A DNA stretch of 38,615 nt from the IMG/VR virus record IMGVR_UViG_3300033145_001804, positions 1 to 38,615 of that record; one strand, 5' to 3'. A model generated the notes under the pieces. The model saw only the letters and a program-made list of their open reading frames with translations. It did no database searches and was not told the DNA's origin. Positions 1-7,695 of this stretch are shown here, one piece after another (the first letter of the stretch is position 1; the number at the start of each line of letters is the position of its first letter). Origin of the DNA: a virus. Position numbers and translations under genes: made by a program.

Positions 1-33
1 TATTCACCAGTTCGAATCTGGTTGCCGCCTCCA
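1..33 (+). tRNA. 3' end of a tRNA gene, probably tRNA-Cys (partial)
   Basis: The first bases contain a T-arm (ACCAG, loop TTCGAAT, CTGGT), a 7-base acceptor strand TGCCGCC, a discriminator T and an encoded CCA at 31-33. The 5' part lies outside the window. A T at position 73 with a GGCGGCA acceptor partner fits tRNA-Cys best; tRNA-Gly also has a T73 but usually a different acceptor. This is host sequence left of the prophage. Confidence 0.8.
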
Positions 34-40
34 GTAATTT

Positions 41-73
41 AAAAGGGTTAGCCTTTATAGGCTAGCCCTTTTT
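41..73 (+). terminator. Rho-independent terminator after the tRNA
   Basis: GGGTTAGCC pairs with GGCTAGCCC (one G-T wobble) around the loop TTTATA, with four A before the stem and five T after it. It ends the tRNA transcript. Confidence 0.85.
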
Positions 74-198
74 AACTATTTACCACTATTATTCTAAAAT
101 TTTTCCGAGGGGACTATGGGGAGGAGGTTATATTAAGATTAATGGTTGAGGGATTCAGATAGACTTTAAATAGACTATATTCATACTATTTAGGCAGT

Positions 199-298
199 TG
201 TGTGGAATGAGATTTTATTTTGACAAAAATTTTTAAAATCAGAAATATGGAAGAATTTCAGGAAAATATTCAGATTTTTGCAAGTAAACTAAGAAATT
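199..298 (+). other. Probable left prophage end with MuA-like binding sites
   Basis: TTTTTGCAAGTAAACTAAG at 275-293 matches the reverse complement of the 22-bp repeats at the right end (core TTTGCACGTAAACTCAG). Weaker matches lie at 254-274 and about 217-244. TGTGTGG at 199 resembles the TGTAGTGG that reads inward from 38510. The TG...CA logic and same-direction inward sites are as in Mu. I could not find a matching 5-bp target duplication, so the exact terminus is uncertain and could lie anywhere from about 140 to 250. Confidence 0.5.
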
Positions 299-325
299 TA
301 AAACGTGAAAAATTATAATAAAAAT

Positions 326-874
326 TTATTCATAAGCGTCAAAATTTTTCATATCAACAACGCGATTATTTTGAATAATAAACCAGTTTATATTACGGAC
401 ATATCCACCGAATGAATTTTTTCCACGATACTGACACCATACCAACCAGCCATCATTTTTATTATATACAACCTTACCCCACTTTTCAAACTTTAAACTT
501 TCAGGATCAACAGCCACCTCTTCTAGATATTTTTTAACACATCGCACAGAGCCGTCCCATGCGCTATTCTCTGGCGGTTCTCCATATACAGCGACGCGTG
601 TTTTACGAAGGTTTTCAGCCTGTTTTTCGGCGAGGGTTTTTTCAGCGGCCGGCTTTTGAGCCGGTGTTTTTATAATAGTCTCAGGCTTTTGTTTTACCGG
701 CTTATTTAAAGTATTAGAGATAGAAGTGTAGGCAATAGCGATCACAATAAGAACGAAAACAGCGCCGATACAGCTTATGTTGGTTTTTTTTTTAATCGGA
801 GTCCCACAAGACGGGCAATTACCAGCTTTTGAGCTGACAGTATTTCCACACTCTTTACATTTTTTTAAAGCCAT
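326..874 (-). CDS. Zinc-ribbon membrane protein next to the left end
   Basis: This 182-residue protein starts with a zinc ribbon made of two CxxC knuckles (KCKECG near residue 6, NCPSCG near 19). A basic stretch and one transmembrane segment follow (about residues 34-52, rich in V, I and A), then a P/K/A/E-rich linker and a C-terminal domain of about 85 residues with conserved-looking W, C and Y. The topology puts the zinc ribbon in the cytoplasm and the C-terminal domain outside. GAGG precedes the start. It is transcribed towards the left end, downstream of the repressor, and is probably a cargo gene expressed in the lysogen. I do not recognise the C-terminal domain. It could be host-derived if the prophage end lies further right. 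Confidence 0.75.
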   Translation of the reverse strand: MALKKCKECGNTVSSKAGNCPSCGTPIKKKTNISCIGAVFVLIVIAIAYTSISNTLNKPVKQKPETIIKTPAQKPAAEKTLAEKQAENLRKTRVAVYGEPPENSAWDGSVRCVKKYLEEVAVDPESLKFEKWGKVVYNKNDGWLVWCQYRGKNSFGGYVRNINWFIIQNNRVVDMKNFDAYE

Positions 875-886
875 AACAACCTCGCT

Positions 887-1120
887 TTAAATATGGTTAA
901 AAAAGGGTAATATTACTTAATTTTTAGTTGACACTTTCAAAATTAAAGCTTCAATTTAAGTATCAACCAATTTTTAAAGCATCAATCATATTGTTTATAT
1001 TATTATTTTAAATAGTTAAATAAAAATCAATATGAATCAATAAAAAATTAAGTATAAACCACTTTTTTAAAAAAAAGGTGAAAAGATGAACGACTTAGGG
1101 TTTAGTTATAACCTTTTTTA
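887..1120. repeat. AT-rich spacer with three direct repeats and an inverted repeat
   Basis: The gap between the zinc-ribbon gene and the repressor holds three related direct repeats with the core AGTATMAACC followed by a T-run and AAA, at about 959-978, 1052-1073 and 1101-1120. A perfect 12-bp inverted repeat, TACTTAATTTTT at 914-925 and its complement at 1043-1054, lies in the same stretch. An ATGGTTAA half-site at 893-900 resembles the operator at 1551-1584. These may be protein binding sites or iterons. AT-richness makes chance matches likelier. Confidence 0.4.
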
Positions 1121-1134
1121 AAAACGCAAATAAA

Positions 1135-1524
1135 TCACATTTTCATTTTTTTTAAATCACAGCCTGCTTCTAATTCAGGGTCATCATTTTCAAGCCGACA
1201 ACACCGCTTAATTTTATCCTGTATTTCTAAAATTTCCTTTTCAAGTTTATTTACCCGACCCTTTAAACTTTCTACCTTATATAAAGGAGTCTCCTCAGCA
1301 ACACATATCCCTTTTTTAGTTATTTCATCTTCGCCGGTTAAAAGCCAGTCTAAATTAACCTTTTCGGCAATTCCATAATTAATTATTAAGGGTAACAGGG
1401 TGCCCGATTTTTTTCGTTTACTAAAGTCTGGCGCAGAAAGGCCGAGCCTCGAGGCGAATTCTTTATCGGTCTTAATATCCTTTAGTGATTTTATCCGATC
1501 AACGATTTTAAATAAATTTACCAT
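1135..1524 (-). CDS. CI-like phage repressor, short form
   Basis: This 129-residue protein has an N-terminal helix-turn-helix of the bacteriophage CI type (about residues 8-63, including the stretch DKEFASRLGLSAPDFSKRK and the typical NLDWLLTGE ending). A charged coiled-coil-like C-terminal part with two Cys follows. It has no S24 peptidase domain, so LexA-like self-cleavage is not expected. It is divergent from the Ner-like gene at 1618, with an operator between them, exactly as c and ner are arranged in Mu. No clear ribosome binding site is visible. Its role is maintenance of lysogeny by repressing the rightward early promoter. Confidence 0.85.
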   Translation of the reverse strand: MVNLFKIVDRIKSLKDIKTDKEFASRLGLSAPDFSKRKKSGTLLPLIINYGIAEKVNLDWLLTGEDEITKKGICVAEETPLYKVESLKGRVNKLEKEILEIQDKIKRCCRLENDDPELEAGCDLKKMKM

Positions 1525-1540
1525 CTATGCAATTTTTTTC

Positions 1541-1584
1541 TTGACAAGTTAACCATTATGGAAATATAAGCGTTATAAATGGTT
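1541..1584 (+). promoter_or_regulatory. Early rightward promoter and operator
   Basis: TTGACA at 1541-1546 is followed after 18 bases by TATAAG at 1565-1570, a good sigma-70 type promoter reading towards the Ner-like gene. An inverted repeat covers it: AACCATTAT at 1551-1559 and ATAAATGGTT at 1575-1584, centred near the -10 box. This is the likely operator for the CI-like and Ner-like proteins. Confidence 0.7.
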
Positions 1585-1617
1585 TTATGAAAAAATAAAC
1601 ACAACCCAGGAGACCAT

Positions 1618-1857
1618 ATGACACCCGCCAAAATTCAATATGAGCTTAAAAAGCGCAAGATCACCCAGAAAAGCATAGCTGACCAGGAGGAGGTGCATCC
1701 GATATCCGTCTCAAAGGTTATCAATAGGCTGATAATATCGGACCGCCTCATGCGCGCTGTCAGTGAAAAAATCGACCGGGATCACCGCGCTGTATTTTCC
1801 GAGTATTACCTAAAACCGCCAAAGCGATCCACGTCAAAAGTTGCGCCGGTTGGTTAA
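1618..1857 (+). CDS. Ner/Cro-like DNA-binding regulator
   Basis: This 79-residue protein is almost entirely one helix-turn-helix domain (about residues 3-62, with ITQKSIADQEEVHPISVSKV as the core), plus a short basic tail. Size, fold and position as the first rightward gene after the repressor fit Mu Ner, which represses both the c and early promoters. AGGAGA upstream sets the start at 1618. Assignment to the Ner/Nlp family is from position and motif, not from a search. Confidence 0.8.
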   Translation: MTPAKIQYELKKRKITQKSIADQEEVHPISVSKVINRLIISDRLMRAVSEKIDRDHRAVFSEYYLKPPKRSTSKVAPVG

Positions 1858-1885
1858 TTAATAACTCATTTTTCAGGGGTGGTCA

Positions 1886-2383
1886 ATGTCTAAATCAAAG
1901 CGTAAAATCGACGATAAGCAGCTTACTATATTTGGTTATCTTAAAAGCCTTTCAGAGCAGCAAATCTCTCAACCCTCTCCATCCGAAGGCCAGTACCGCA
2001 TTATCGATCCGCTCAAAGCCTCTCTCAGGACAGCAATAAAAAACAGCCCTCTTTCCAGGCACCAGATAGCCGGCGAGATGTCGCACCTGGTCGATGATTC
2101 GATCTCAAAAGAAATGATAGATTCCTGGACCCGTGAGTCGGATGAAATCAACGGCCGGCCCGGGCGGCACATCCCCGCGGAATATTTACCGGCATTCTGC
2201 AAAGCCACCGGCGATAATGAACCGCTTATTATTATGGGAAAGATGGTCGGGCTTTTTGTTCTGCCGGGACCCGAGGCATTGAGGGCCGAGATCCAGAAAC
2301 TTGACGAGGAACATTTACGGATAAAGGCTAAAAAGAAAAAACGCATAATATTTTTAAAGGAAATGGAGCAACAAAAGCCATAA
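1886..2383 (+). CDS. Early phage protein of unknown function
   Basis: This 165-residue protein has a low-complexity N-terminus, a central region (about 45-130) that looks helical and could be a divergent helix-turn-helix (LSRHQIAGEMSHLVDDSISK), and a lysine-rich coiled-coil C-terminus. The preceding AGGGGTGG is the ribosome binding site. It follows the Ner-like gene by 28 bases in the early operon. Similar proteins occur early in Mu-like phages; I cannot name a function. Confidence 0.7.
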   Translation: MSKSKRKIDDKQLTIFGYLKSLSEQQISQPSPSEGQYRIIDPLKASLRTAIKNSPLSRHQIAGEMSHLVDDSISKEMIDSWTRESDEINGRPGRHIPAEYLPAFCKATGDNEPLIIMGKMVGLFVLPGPEALRAEIQKLDEEHLRIKAKKKKRIIFLKEMEQQKP

Positions 2384-2428
2384 GGCTGGGAAGCCTGAAG
2401 GCTGGAAGGCTGAAGGTAGAGGAGAAAT
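2384..2428 (+). repeat. Purine heptad repeat (family B), single arm
   Basis: Tandem variants of GGCTGAAG fill the gap after the preceding stop codon and run directly into the AGAGGAGAA that acts as ribosome binding site for the next gene. Confidence 0.7.
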
Positions 2429-2432
2429 AATT

Positions 2433-2639
2433 ATGGGACGCAGGCAAAATCGTAAAAAAACGAGAAGGGTAAAAATGAAGGCTGCGCAACCGAGGATGGT
2501 TGCATGCGGCAAGCGTATTAACGGCATTGAAGACCGCAAGGTGGATTACAACTCTCTTTCTAAAATCGGCAAAGCAGCCCTGGACAATGTGATCCAGTTC
2601 ACCGGCCGGACAAAAGAGGAAATATTAAAAACAGGGTAA
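2433..2639 (+). CDS. Small basic early protein
   Basis: This 68-residue protein has a very basic first half (GRRQNRKKTRRVKMK) that could bind nucleic acid. The second half (LSKIGKAALDNVIQFTGRTK) is predicted helical. AGAGGAGAA upstream supports the start. It is flanked on both sides by purine repeats. No family is recognised. Confidence 0.6.
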   Translation: MGRRQNRKKTRRVKMKAAQPRMVACGKRINGIEDRKVDYNSLSKIGKAALDNVIQFTGRTKEEILKTG

Positions 2640-2683
2640 AGGTTGAAGGTAAAAGGCTGAAGGCTGAAGGCTGAAGGAGAATA
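2635..2683 (+). repeat. Purine heptad repeat (family B) supplying a ribosome binding site
   Basis: Repeats of AAGGCTG end in CTGAAGGAGAATAAAA directly before the next ATG. The repeat unit itself therefore provides the Shine-Dalgarno sequence. Confidence 0.7.
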
Positions 2684-2687
2684 AAAA

Positions 2688-3302
2688 ATGGAAGACCGGG
2701 ACAATTTTGAAATGACAGTCGCCGAGGTCGGCAGATTAGAGCAACTGGAAGGCATTATAGCGAAAAATTTTCAGGGGTTTTACGCGGTCGGGTGTGCGCT
2801 GGCTGAAATCAGGGCGGAAAGACTGTATCGAATGACACATAATACATTCGAGGATTATTGCCGGGCACGATTCGAGGTCGCCAGGCGGACAGCATACCAA
2901 TATATAGAGGCGGCATCCGTTATAGACAATGTGCGCCGTGGCGCACAAATTAAATTATTACCATTAAACGAGCGGCAGGCCAGGCCGTTAACCAGATTAG
3001 AGCCGGATGCCCAGGTCGAGGCATGGGAAAAAGTCGTGAAATCTGCCCCGTTCGACGGCGGGATCACAGCGCAGCATGTGAGCCATGTTGTGGATGATAT
3101 TATCGGCAAGCGGATTCAGAAGAAGGCTGACAATATCAAATCCAAAACCAGCGACAGTCCGGTTGTTTCAAAAGAATTCAAGGATGTCTCGTGGGCGCTG
3201 GTAGATGTCGTCAGAATTGAAGTATCAAAGCCGCTGAAAGTAAAGACAAAACAAATAATGATAGAAACCCTTCAGCGCATTATAAACCTGTTAGCGGAAT
3301 AA
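2688..3302 (+). CDS. ParB-like/DUF3102-like early DNA-associated protein
   Basis: This 204-residue protein contains a region (about 15-75) typical of phage and plasmid proteins with the pattern 'FxAVGxALAEIR...LYR...TFEDYCRARF...RRTAYQYIEAA'. That region is followed by NERQARPL as in ParB-family and DUF3102-like proteins. The C-terminus has a lysine-rich linker and a helical end. It lies just upstream of the transposase. A role in early regulation or genome handling is inferred, and the family name is tentative. Confidence 0.65.
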   Translation: MEDRDNFEMTVAEVGRLEQLEGIIAKNFQGFYAVGCALAEIRAERLYRMTHNTFEDYCRARFEVARRTAYQYIEAASVIDNVRRGAQIKLLPLNERQARPLTRLEPDAQVEAWEKVVKSAPFDGGITAQHVSHVVDDIIGKRIQKKADNIKSKTSDSPVVSKEFKDVSWALVDVVRIEVSKPLKVKTKQIMIETLQRIINLLAE

Positions 3303-3321
3303 ACGTCAGTGGAAAGCGGTT

Positions 3322-5631
3322 ATGGATAAAATTACGATCACAGCGCGAGAGCTTAAAGAAATTACCGGCAAATCCGTACAGGCAATACACAAGGCCGCCA
3401 TAACGGATGGCTGGGAATACAAAACCGTTTATGGCCGGGGCGGAGCCCAAAAAATATTTATGATCTCCCTTCTTCCCGAAGATATAAAAATTACCATAGC
3501 CTCTTATTATAAAAAACAACTCGTTCCTATTTCAGGTCCCTCCAATAAATACACTCCGGTTTTCCTTAGGCAAGAAAACCGGAGCCTGCCTGCCGGAAAA
3601 AGGCTGGATAAAGGCATGGCAAAAGCCGATTTACTCAGTCTGTATATGCAGGCCATAAAAAGAGCCGAACACGGCAGGAAAATACATACTCGCGATGAAT
3701 TCATGCGCGCATATAATTCCGGCATCGCATACCCTAAACTTTTTAAGCTCGTCGGCAAAGTATCGTGGAAAACCATCGAGGGCTGGAAGGTTAGAATCAA
3801 GATCACAAAAGAGACCTTTAATCTGTGTGACCGCCGCGGCTTTTGCAAACGCAAACAGCGAATATTGACAGACCAGCAAAAAGACATCTTATTAAAATGC
3901 GCTCTTCATCCGAACAAACCACTCATATCCGAAGCCATCCGCATGGCATGGGCGATAATGCACACAAAGGGAATTCCAAACGGTCATTCAGCATCCACAT
4001 ACAGACGATGGCTGCAGGACTGGGCATCAGTCAATCATCACATCTGGACATTTTCCCGCAAGGGCGCCAAAGCCTGGAACGATAACTGCGCAATGTATAT
4101 CGAGCGCGATTACAACCTGATTAATGTCGGGGATATTGTAGTCGCAGACGGCCATGTCTTGAATTTCGAGATCCTTAATCCCTGGACCGGCAAACCAAAA
4201 CGCATGACCCTTATCGTCTGGCTTGACATGAAGAGCAGCTACCCGCTTGGATGGGAAATCATGCCCACAGAAAACACGCAGGCAATATCCGCCGCCCTTC
4301 GCAGGGCCATAATCGCCCTGGGTAAATATCCGCAGGTCGCATACCTCGATAACGGCAAGGCATTCAAGTCACGCTTTTTTGCATCCACCGAATTTGACGA
4401 AGCCGGTTTTGAGGGGCTTTATAAACGATTAGGCATGAAGACGATATTTGCATGGCCGTATCACGGGCAGAGCAAAACTATTGAACGGTTTTTCGGAACT
4501 TTCGCGGAGCTGGAACGGTGGGCCCCGACATATTCAGGCACATCCATTGAAAACAAGCCCCCGCGGATGATGCGGGGCGAGAAATTACATCGCCGTCTAT
4601 ATAATAAGGTAGCAGGCGATAGTTGCCTGACAATGGAACAGGCCCACAGAGCGATCGCGGCATGGTTTGACCAGTATGCGCAGCGGCCGCAGCGAGGACA
4701 CCTGAAAGGCAGGGCGCCGGTTGATTTATTCCTGGAGGAAAAAGGACCGGGAGTCGATAAAGCCGAGCTGACATATTTAATGATGACCAGGACATCCCGC
4801 GCCATCCGTCAAAACGGCATAAATCTCCAGGGCGTAAATTATTACAACCCCGCCCTGTATGGCCGCAAACACATGGCAACGATAAAATATGATTTACAGG
4901 ACATGTCCGCGATATATGTATTTGACCAGCATAATGAATTTATCTGCGAAGCGACTCCGATTGAGAAAACTCATCCGGCCGCAAACATCCTGGGCACAAA
5001 AGAAGACCAGGAACGGCTGAAAAAACACATAGAATTAAAAAAACACCAGGAAAAAGAGGCCGGCTCCATCGCAAGGGAAATTCTGGAGCTGGAAGTGCTG
5101 CCTGCACACAGGCGGCAGATGGCCGAGATAACAGAGGCCGGGTCGGGCGCGGCGGGACACGCGGGCAAAAAGCCCGGTTCCGGCATAAGGCAAGTGCCGC
5201 GCCTGACGGAAACCGGCAAAAAACTCGAGAAGGAAATGGCTGCGCTTCTGCTGAAGCAGAGCGGGGAAAAGGCGGAGAAAGAAAAAGACACGCAGGCGCG
5301 CATAAAAGAAGGTATGCAGCAATATCATGAAAGCCTGGGCAAAACAATTTCCAGGCGGGATATAAACCCGGACGTTATACTCGAGCATGAAGATATCCTG
5401 GATGACTCGCCGGAGATCTGGAAAGTCCTGCCGGATATGCCGGAAAATCACAGGTATGAAAAACTGGTCGAGTTCGAGATCCGGGGCTGGGTAATCCCGA
5501 AACAATGGATGGCATTCATGAGTTATTTTGAGCAGACCCCGGAATACGCAGACCGGATTGATTATTACGAAGAGCACAGGGGCCGGGTTGTGGAGATGTA
5601 TCAGGTGGAAGGGAAAAAAGAGAAGAGATGA
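3322..5631 (+). CDS. Mu A-type transposase (DDE recombinase)
   Basis: This 769-residue protein is the strand-transfer enzyme that pairs the prophage ends and joins them to target DNA. Residues about 5-60 form the Mu-type winged-helix DNA-binding domain (LKEITGKSVQAIHKAA). Further DNA-binding helices follow to about residue 240. The RNase H-like core has D276 (VVADGH), D343 (YLDNGKAF) and E388 (KTIERFFG), giving a complete DDE triad. A beta-barrel-like region (about 490-560) and a charged C-terminal region follow; in MuA the latter contacts MuB. It is somewhat longer than MuA (663 residues). The last codon and stop run into a family A repeat, which supplies the TGA. Confidence 0.95.
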   Translation: MDKITITARELKEITGKSVQAIHKAAITDGWEYKTVYGRGGAQKIFMISLLPEDIKITIASYYKKQLVPISGPSNKYTPVFLRQENRSLPAGKRLDKGMAKADLLSLYMQAIKRAEHGRKIHTRDEFMRAYNSGIAYPKLFKLVGKVSWKTIEGWKVRIKITKETFNLCDRRGFCKRKQRILTDQQKDILLKCALHPNKPLISEAIRMAWAIMHTKGIPNGHSASTYRRWLQDWASVNHHIWTFSRKGAKAWNDNCAMYIERDYNLINVGDIVVADGHVLNFEILNPWTGKPKRMTLIVWLDMKSSYPLGWEIMPTENTQAISAALRRAIIALGKYPQVAYLDNGKAFKSRFFASTEFDEAGFEGLYKRLGMKTIFAWPYHGQSKTIERFFGTFAELERWAPTYSGTSIENKPPRMMRGEKLHRRLYNKVAGDSCLTMEQAHRAIAAWFDQYAQRPQRGHLKGRAPVDLFLEEKGPGVDKAELTYLMMTRTSRAIRQNGINLQGVNYYNPALYGRKHMATIKYDLQDMSAIYVFDQHNEFICEATPIEKTHPAANILGTKEDQERLKKHIELKKHQEKEAGSIAREILELEVLPAHRRQMAEITEAGSGAAGHAGKKPGSGIRQVPRLTETGKKLEKEMAALLLKQSGEKAEKEKDTQARIKEGMQQYHESLGKTISRRDINPDVILEHEDILDDSPEIWKVLPDMPENHRYEKLVEFEIRGWVIPKQWMAFMSYFEQTPEYADRIDYYEEHRGRVVEMYQVEGKKEKR

Positions 5632-5670
5632 ACATCGAACATCGAACGTCCAACATCGAATTTTGAATGA
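5628..5670 (+). repeat. Family A repeat (9-bp AACATCGAA units) at the end of the transposase gene
   Basis: It starts with GATGAACATCGAAC and includes the variant unit CGTCC. Its TGA (5629-5631) is the transposase stop codon. One of nine copies in the window, all in the same orientation. Confidence 0.85.
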
Positions 5671-5681
5671 AGGGGAAAAAT

Positions 5682-5840
5682 ATGTATTTAATAATATCAA
5701 AAGATGGTGGTTTTCATAAGCAGAGCGATATATCTGATGAAGATAAAATTGAATGCGAACAGTGTCGGCTTGATATTGTTGATATAGATGAACCAAGATA
5801 CCCGAAATATTACTCTGATGGTGAATGGTTCCATGTTTGA
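5682..5840 (+). CDS. Small acidic protein
   Basis: A 52-residue reading frame opens with ATG at 5682, preceded by AAGGGG with 6-7 bases spacing, and ends with TGA at 5838-5840. It is acidic, contains CEQC, and ends in SDGEWFHV. It fits neatly between the transposase and the next gene in the same direction. No family is recognised. Confidence 0.55.
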   Translation: MYLIISKDGGFHKQSDISDEDKIECEQCRLDIVDIDEPRYPKYYSDGEWFHV

Positions 5841-5853
5841 TCGCTAACAAGGC

Positions 5854-5917
5854 GGTTCAACGGTTCACGCCTGCCCGCCATCGCTCTCGCTCAGGCGAGT
5901 CGGGCGGGGTTCAACGG
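5854..5917. repeat. REP-like hairpin flanked by direct repeats
   Basis: CCCGCC (5874-5879) pairs with GGCGGG (5903-5908), and inside it CTCGC pairs with GCGAG around TCAG. The hairpin is flanked by direct repeats GGTTCAACGG at 5854-5863 and 5908-5917. This looks like a small inserted REP/MITE-type element with a duplicated target. Confidence 0.6.
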
Positions 5918-5935
5918 CTAAGGGATGGAGGAAAA

Positions 5936-6280
5936 ATGAACGATCAACAGAAAAAATGCTTTAAACTTGTTTATGATTTTATACATGATGAGCGAGTAAA
6001 TGCTGCGAACTTAATAGCTCTTATTGATATAAGATTTCCCGAAACAGACAGTGATATAAGTAAAACTTTACATGGAGCTGTCAAGCCATATTTAGAAATG
6101 AGGCATCGGCTTGGCGCGGCTACGATGGATCTGATGTATTCACTTAAACGAATTCTTGCGAACGAAAAAGAGGGTACGGACAAGCCGGCAAAAACAGAAA
6201 GCGATATGCCTGAGCTTTGCCCAAAATGCACAAACATAGGCGGTGTACTAAATACGCTGAATGGACCGAAGCGACTATAA
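5936..6280 (+). CDS. Small helical phage protein, copy 1 of a paralogous pair
   Basis: This 114-residue protein starts at ATG 5936 after GGAGG. An earlier in-frame start would run through the REP-like element and is rejected. Residues 1-75 are nearly the same as those of the gene at 10322 (shared VYDFIHDER, NLIALIDIRFPE, DSDIS, VKPYLE). The C-terminal tail is different and holds a CPKC motif. The helical pattern suggests a small regulatory or structural protein. I do not recognise the family. Confidence 0.7.
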   Translation: MNDQQKKCFKLVYDFIHDERVNAANLIALIDIRFPETDSDISKTLHGAVKPYLEMRHRLGAATMDLMYSLKRILANEKEGTDKPAKTESDMPELCPKCTNIGGVLNTLNGPKRL

Positions 6281-6289
6281 GGAGCGACA

Positions 6290-7003
6290 ATGATCGAAGT
6301 AAAACCTGTATTTGTTGAGAAGACTAAGAATGTGCGCAATTTGTGCGTGATGATGGACGGACTTGCCCTGGGGCGCGGCGAGGGTCGGCTTGGGATGGTT
6401 TATAGCCGCGCCGGTCGGGGAAAAACACGCACAACCCAGTGGTATCACGCTCATAATGGCGGCGTATTCCTTCGTATGCAGACCATCTGGCGGACGTCCG
6501 AGCTGGAATTTCTCAAGGCTCTTTGCCGGGAGCTCGGCATCATGTCGCCTCCCGGGCGAAAAGGTCCCGCATTTATGTCTATCGTAGAAACATTGATCTC
6601 CGATCCGAAACCGGTCTTCCTGGATGAGGTGGAAAAATTGCCCCGGTATTTTCTGGACGTAATCCGGGATCTGTCCGATCTCTCCACGGCGCCGATTGTA
6701 CTGATCGGAGAGGAAGAGCTGGTCAGTTATATGAAAATAAACAGGCGCGTATGGTCACGGACATATCAGTCCCTTGAATTTCTGCCGATCAGCAAGCCGG
6801 ACATTGTCGCATATATCCGCGAAGCATCCGGGCTGTCTGTTGACAGCCAGGTGGCAGGTGTTTTTCACGCCGCATCCGGCGGTGATTTCCGCATCGTGCG
6901 CAGGGGACTTTTATCTCTGGCACAGATAGCGAATGCGAAACAGACCGATCAGATCACAGTGGATATGGCGCAGGTTGCAGTAAAGACGGGGTTGAGGGCG
7001 TAA
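6290..7003 (+). CDS. Mu B-type AAA+ ATPase, target selection
   Basis: This 237-residue ATPase is expected to bind target DNA and activate the MuA-like transposase. The Walker A motif is AGRGKT at 41-46, and Walker B is VFLDE at 109-113. A sensor-like region (LIGEEEL) and a C-terminal helical bundle (about 165-235) follow. It is shorter than Mu B (312 residues) because it lacks the N-terminal helix-turn-helix domain, as is common in Mu-like relatives. It lies 9 bases after the previous gene; GGAGCGAC precedes the ATG. Confidence 0.92.
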   Translation: MIEVKPVFVEKTKNVRNLCVMMDGLALGRGEGRLGMVYSRAGRGKTRTTQWYHAHNGGVFLRMQTIWRTSELEFLKALCRELGIMSPPGRKGPAFMSIVETLISDPKPVFLDEVEKLPRYFLDVIRDLSDLSTAPIVLIGEEELVSYMKINRRVWSRTYQSLEFLPISKPDIVAYIREASGLSVDSQVAGVFHAASGGDFRIVRRGLLSLAQIANAKQTDQITVDMAQVAVKTGLRA

Positions 7004-7009
7004 GGGAAA

Positions 7010-7053
7010 AGATGAACATCGAACATCGAACGTCCAACATCGAACATCGAATG
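7010..7053 (+). repeat. Family A repeat
   Basis: AACATCGAA units with one CGTCC variant fill the spacer after the MuB-like gene. The repeat ends CGAATGAAAAAATG, directly at the start of the next gene. Confidence 0.85.
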
Positions 7054-7058
7054 AAAAA

Positions 7059-7586
7059 ATGAAAAATAATTTCACAAATAAAGTCAGAAACATTGTCAAG
7101 GCGCATGGCCGGCAGATGATCGGGGTCTCGGAGATAGCCGACAAGCTGGACCGGATATCCTATGCTGATAAGCGGCCTTTGTATGCCGCGCTTATAGAGT
7201 TGAAAAAAGCCGGTGAAATAAAACGGATCGAGCGCGGCAAATATATATGGGCAGGCAAAGAATCCGGCAAGCCGGAACTCCGGAAAGTTATGTGGCGTTT
7301 CTTCAGGTCGGAAAGAGTTGTCAGCGTGGAAGATCTGCAGGAGATCGCAGGCGCAAAAAGATCATATGTAAAAGAATGGCTCCAGATGCTTTGCCGCAAC
7401 GGCATAGCCGGGAAAAGAGGCAAAAAATATATCATGATCAAGGACCCGGTAATCATGCCGGATGACAATAAAAAAGCGGATCGCTTGAAAAAGATCAGGC
7501 AGCAAAAAAAGGAAGCGCTGGCAGCGCTGAGGGCGGCGGATCTGGCGATCAGGAAAGCAAGGGGAATGATAGAGGGGATAGGTTGA
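7059..7586 (+). CDS. Double winged-helix DNA-binding protein
   Basis: The 175 residues contain two winged-helix-like repeats. The first (about 8-65) has VSEIADKLDRISYADKRPLY and ends with a beta hairpin GEIKRIERGKYIW. The second (about 75-125) has VSVEDLQEIAGAKRSYVKEW and ends with GKRGKKYIMI. A basic coiled coil follows. It lies in the early block after MuB and is probably a transcriptional regulator, possibly of middle genes, since no Mor homologue is visible. Confidence 0.75.
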   Translation: MKNNFTNKVRNIVKAHGRQMIGVSEIADKLDRISYADKRPLYAALIELKKAGEIKRIERGKYIWAGKESGKPELRKVMWRFFRSERVVSVEDLQEIAGAKRSYVKEWLQMLCRNGIAGKRGKKYIMIKDPVIMPDDNKKADRLKKIRQQKKEALAALRAADLAIRKARGMIEGIG

Positions 7587-7680
7587 AGGTAGAAGGTTAA
7601 AGGCCGAAGGGCTGTCGGTATCCTCAATTTAAAAAAGGGGACTCCAAACAACCTTCAGTCTTCAGTCTAAAAACCTTCTA
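7587..7680. repeat. Composite family B element with 22-base core
   Basis: A purine arm (GGTAGAAGGTTAAAGG) is followed by the core GGGCTGTCGGTATCCTCAAT (7609-7628), a short spacer, and a complementary pyrimidine arm (CCTTCAGTCTTCAGTC...CCTTCTACCT). The arms can fold into a long hairpin. The same core recurs at 20585 and, inverted, at 12035. Confidence 0.75.
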
Positions 7681-7695
7681 CCTGGAGCGAAGCGA

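Noticed and set aside
178-182. TATTC on the left as the target duplication of TATTC at 38511
   Set aside because: The base after it is not TG and the resulting end would not align with the right end; the 5-mer is common in this AT-rich stretch.
5035-5850. 271-codon open frame on the minus strand
   Set aside because: It lies opposite the transposase C-terminus and a small plus-strand gene, begins within repeats and shows no motif.
5825-5935. Longer start for the gene at 5936
   Set aside because: It would translate the REP-like hairpin; the paralogue at 10322 begins exactly at the residue encoded at 5936.
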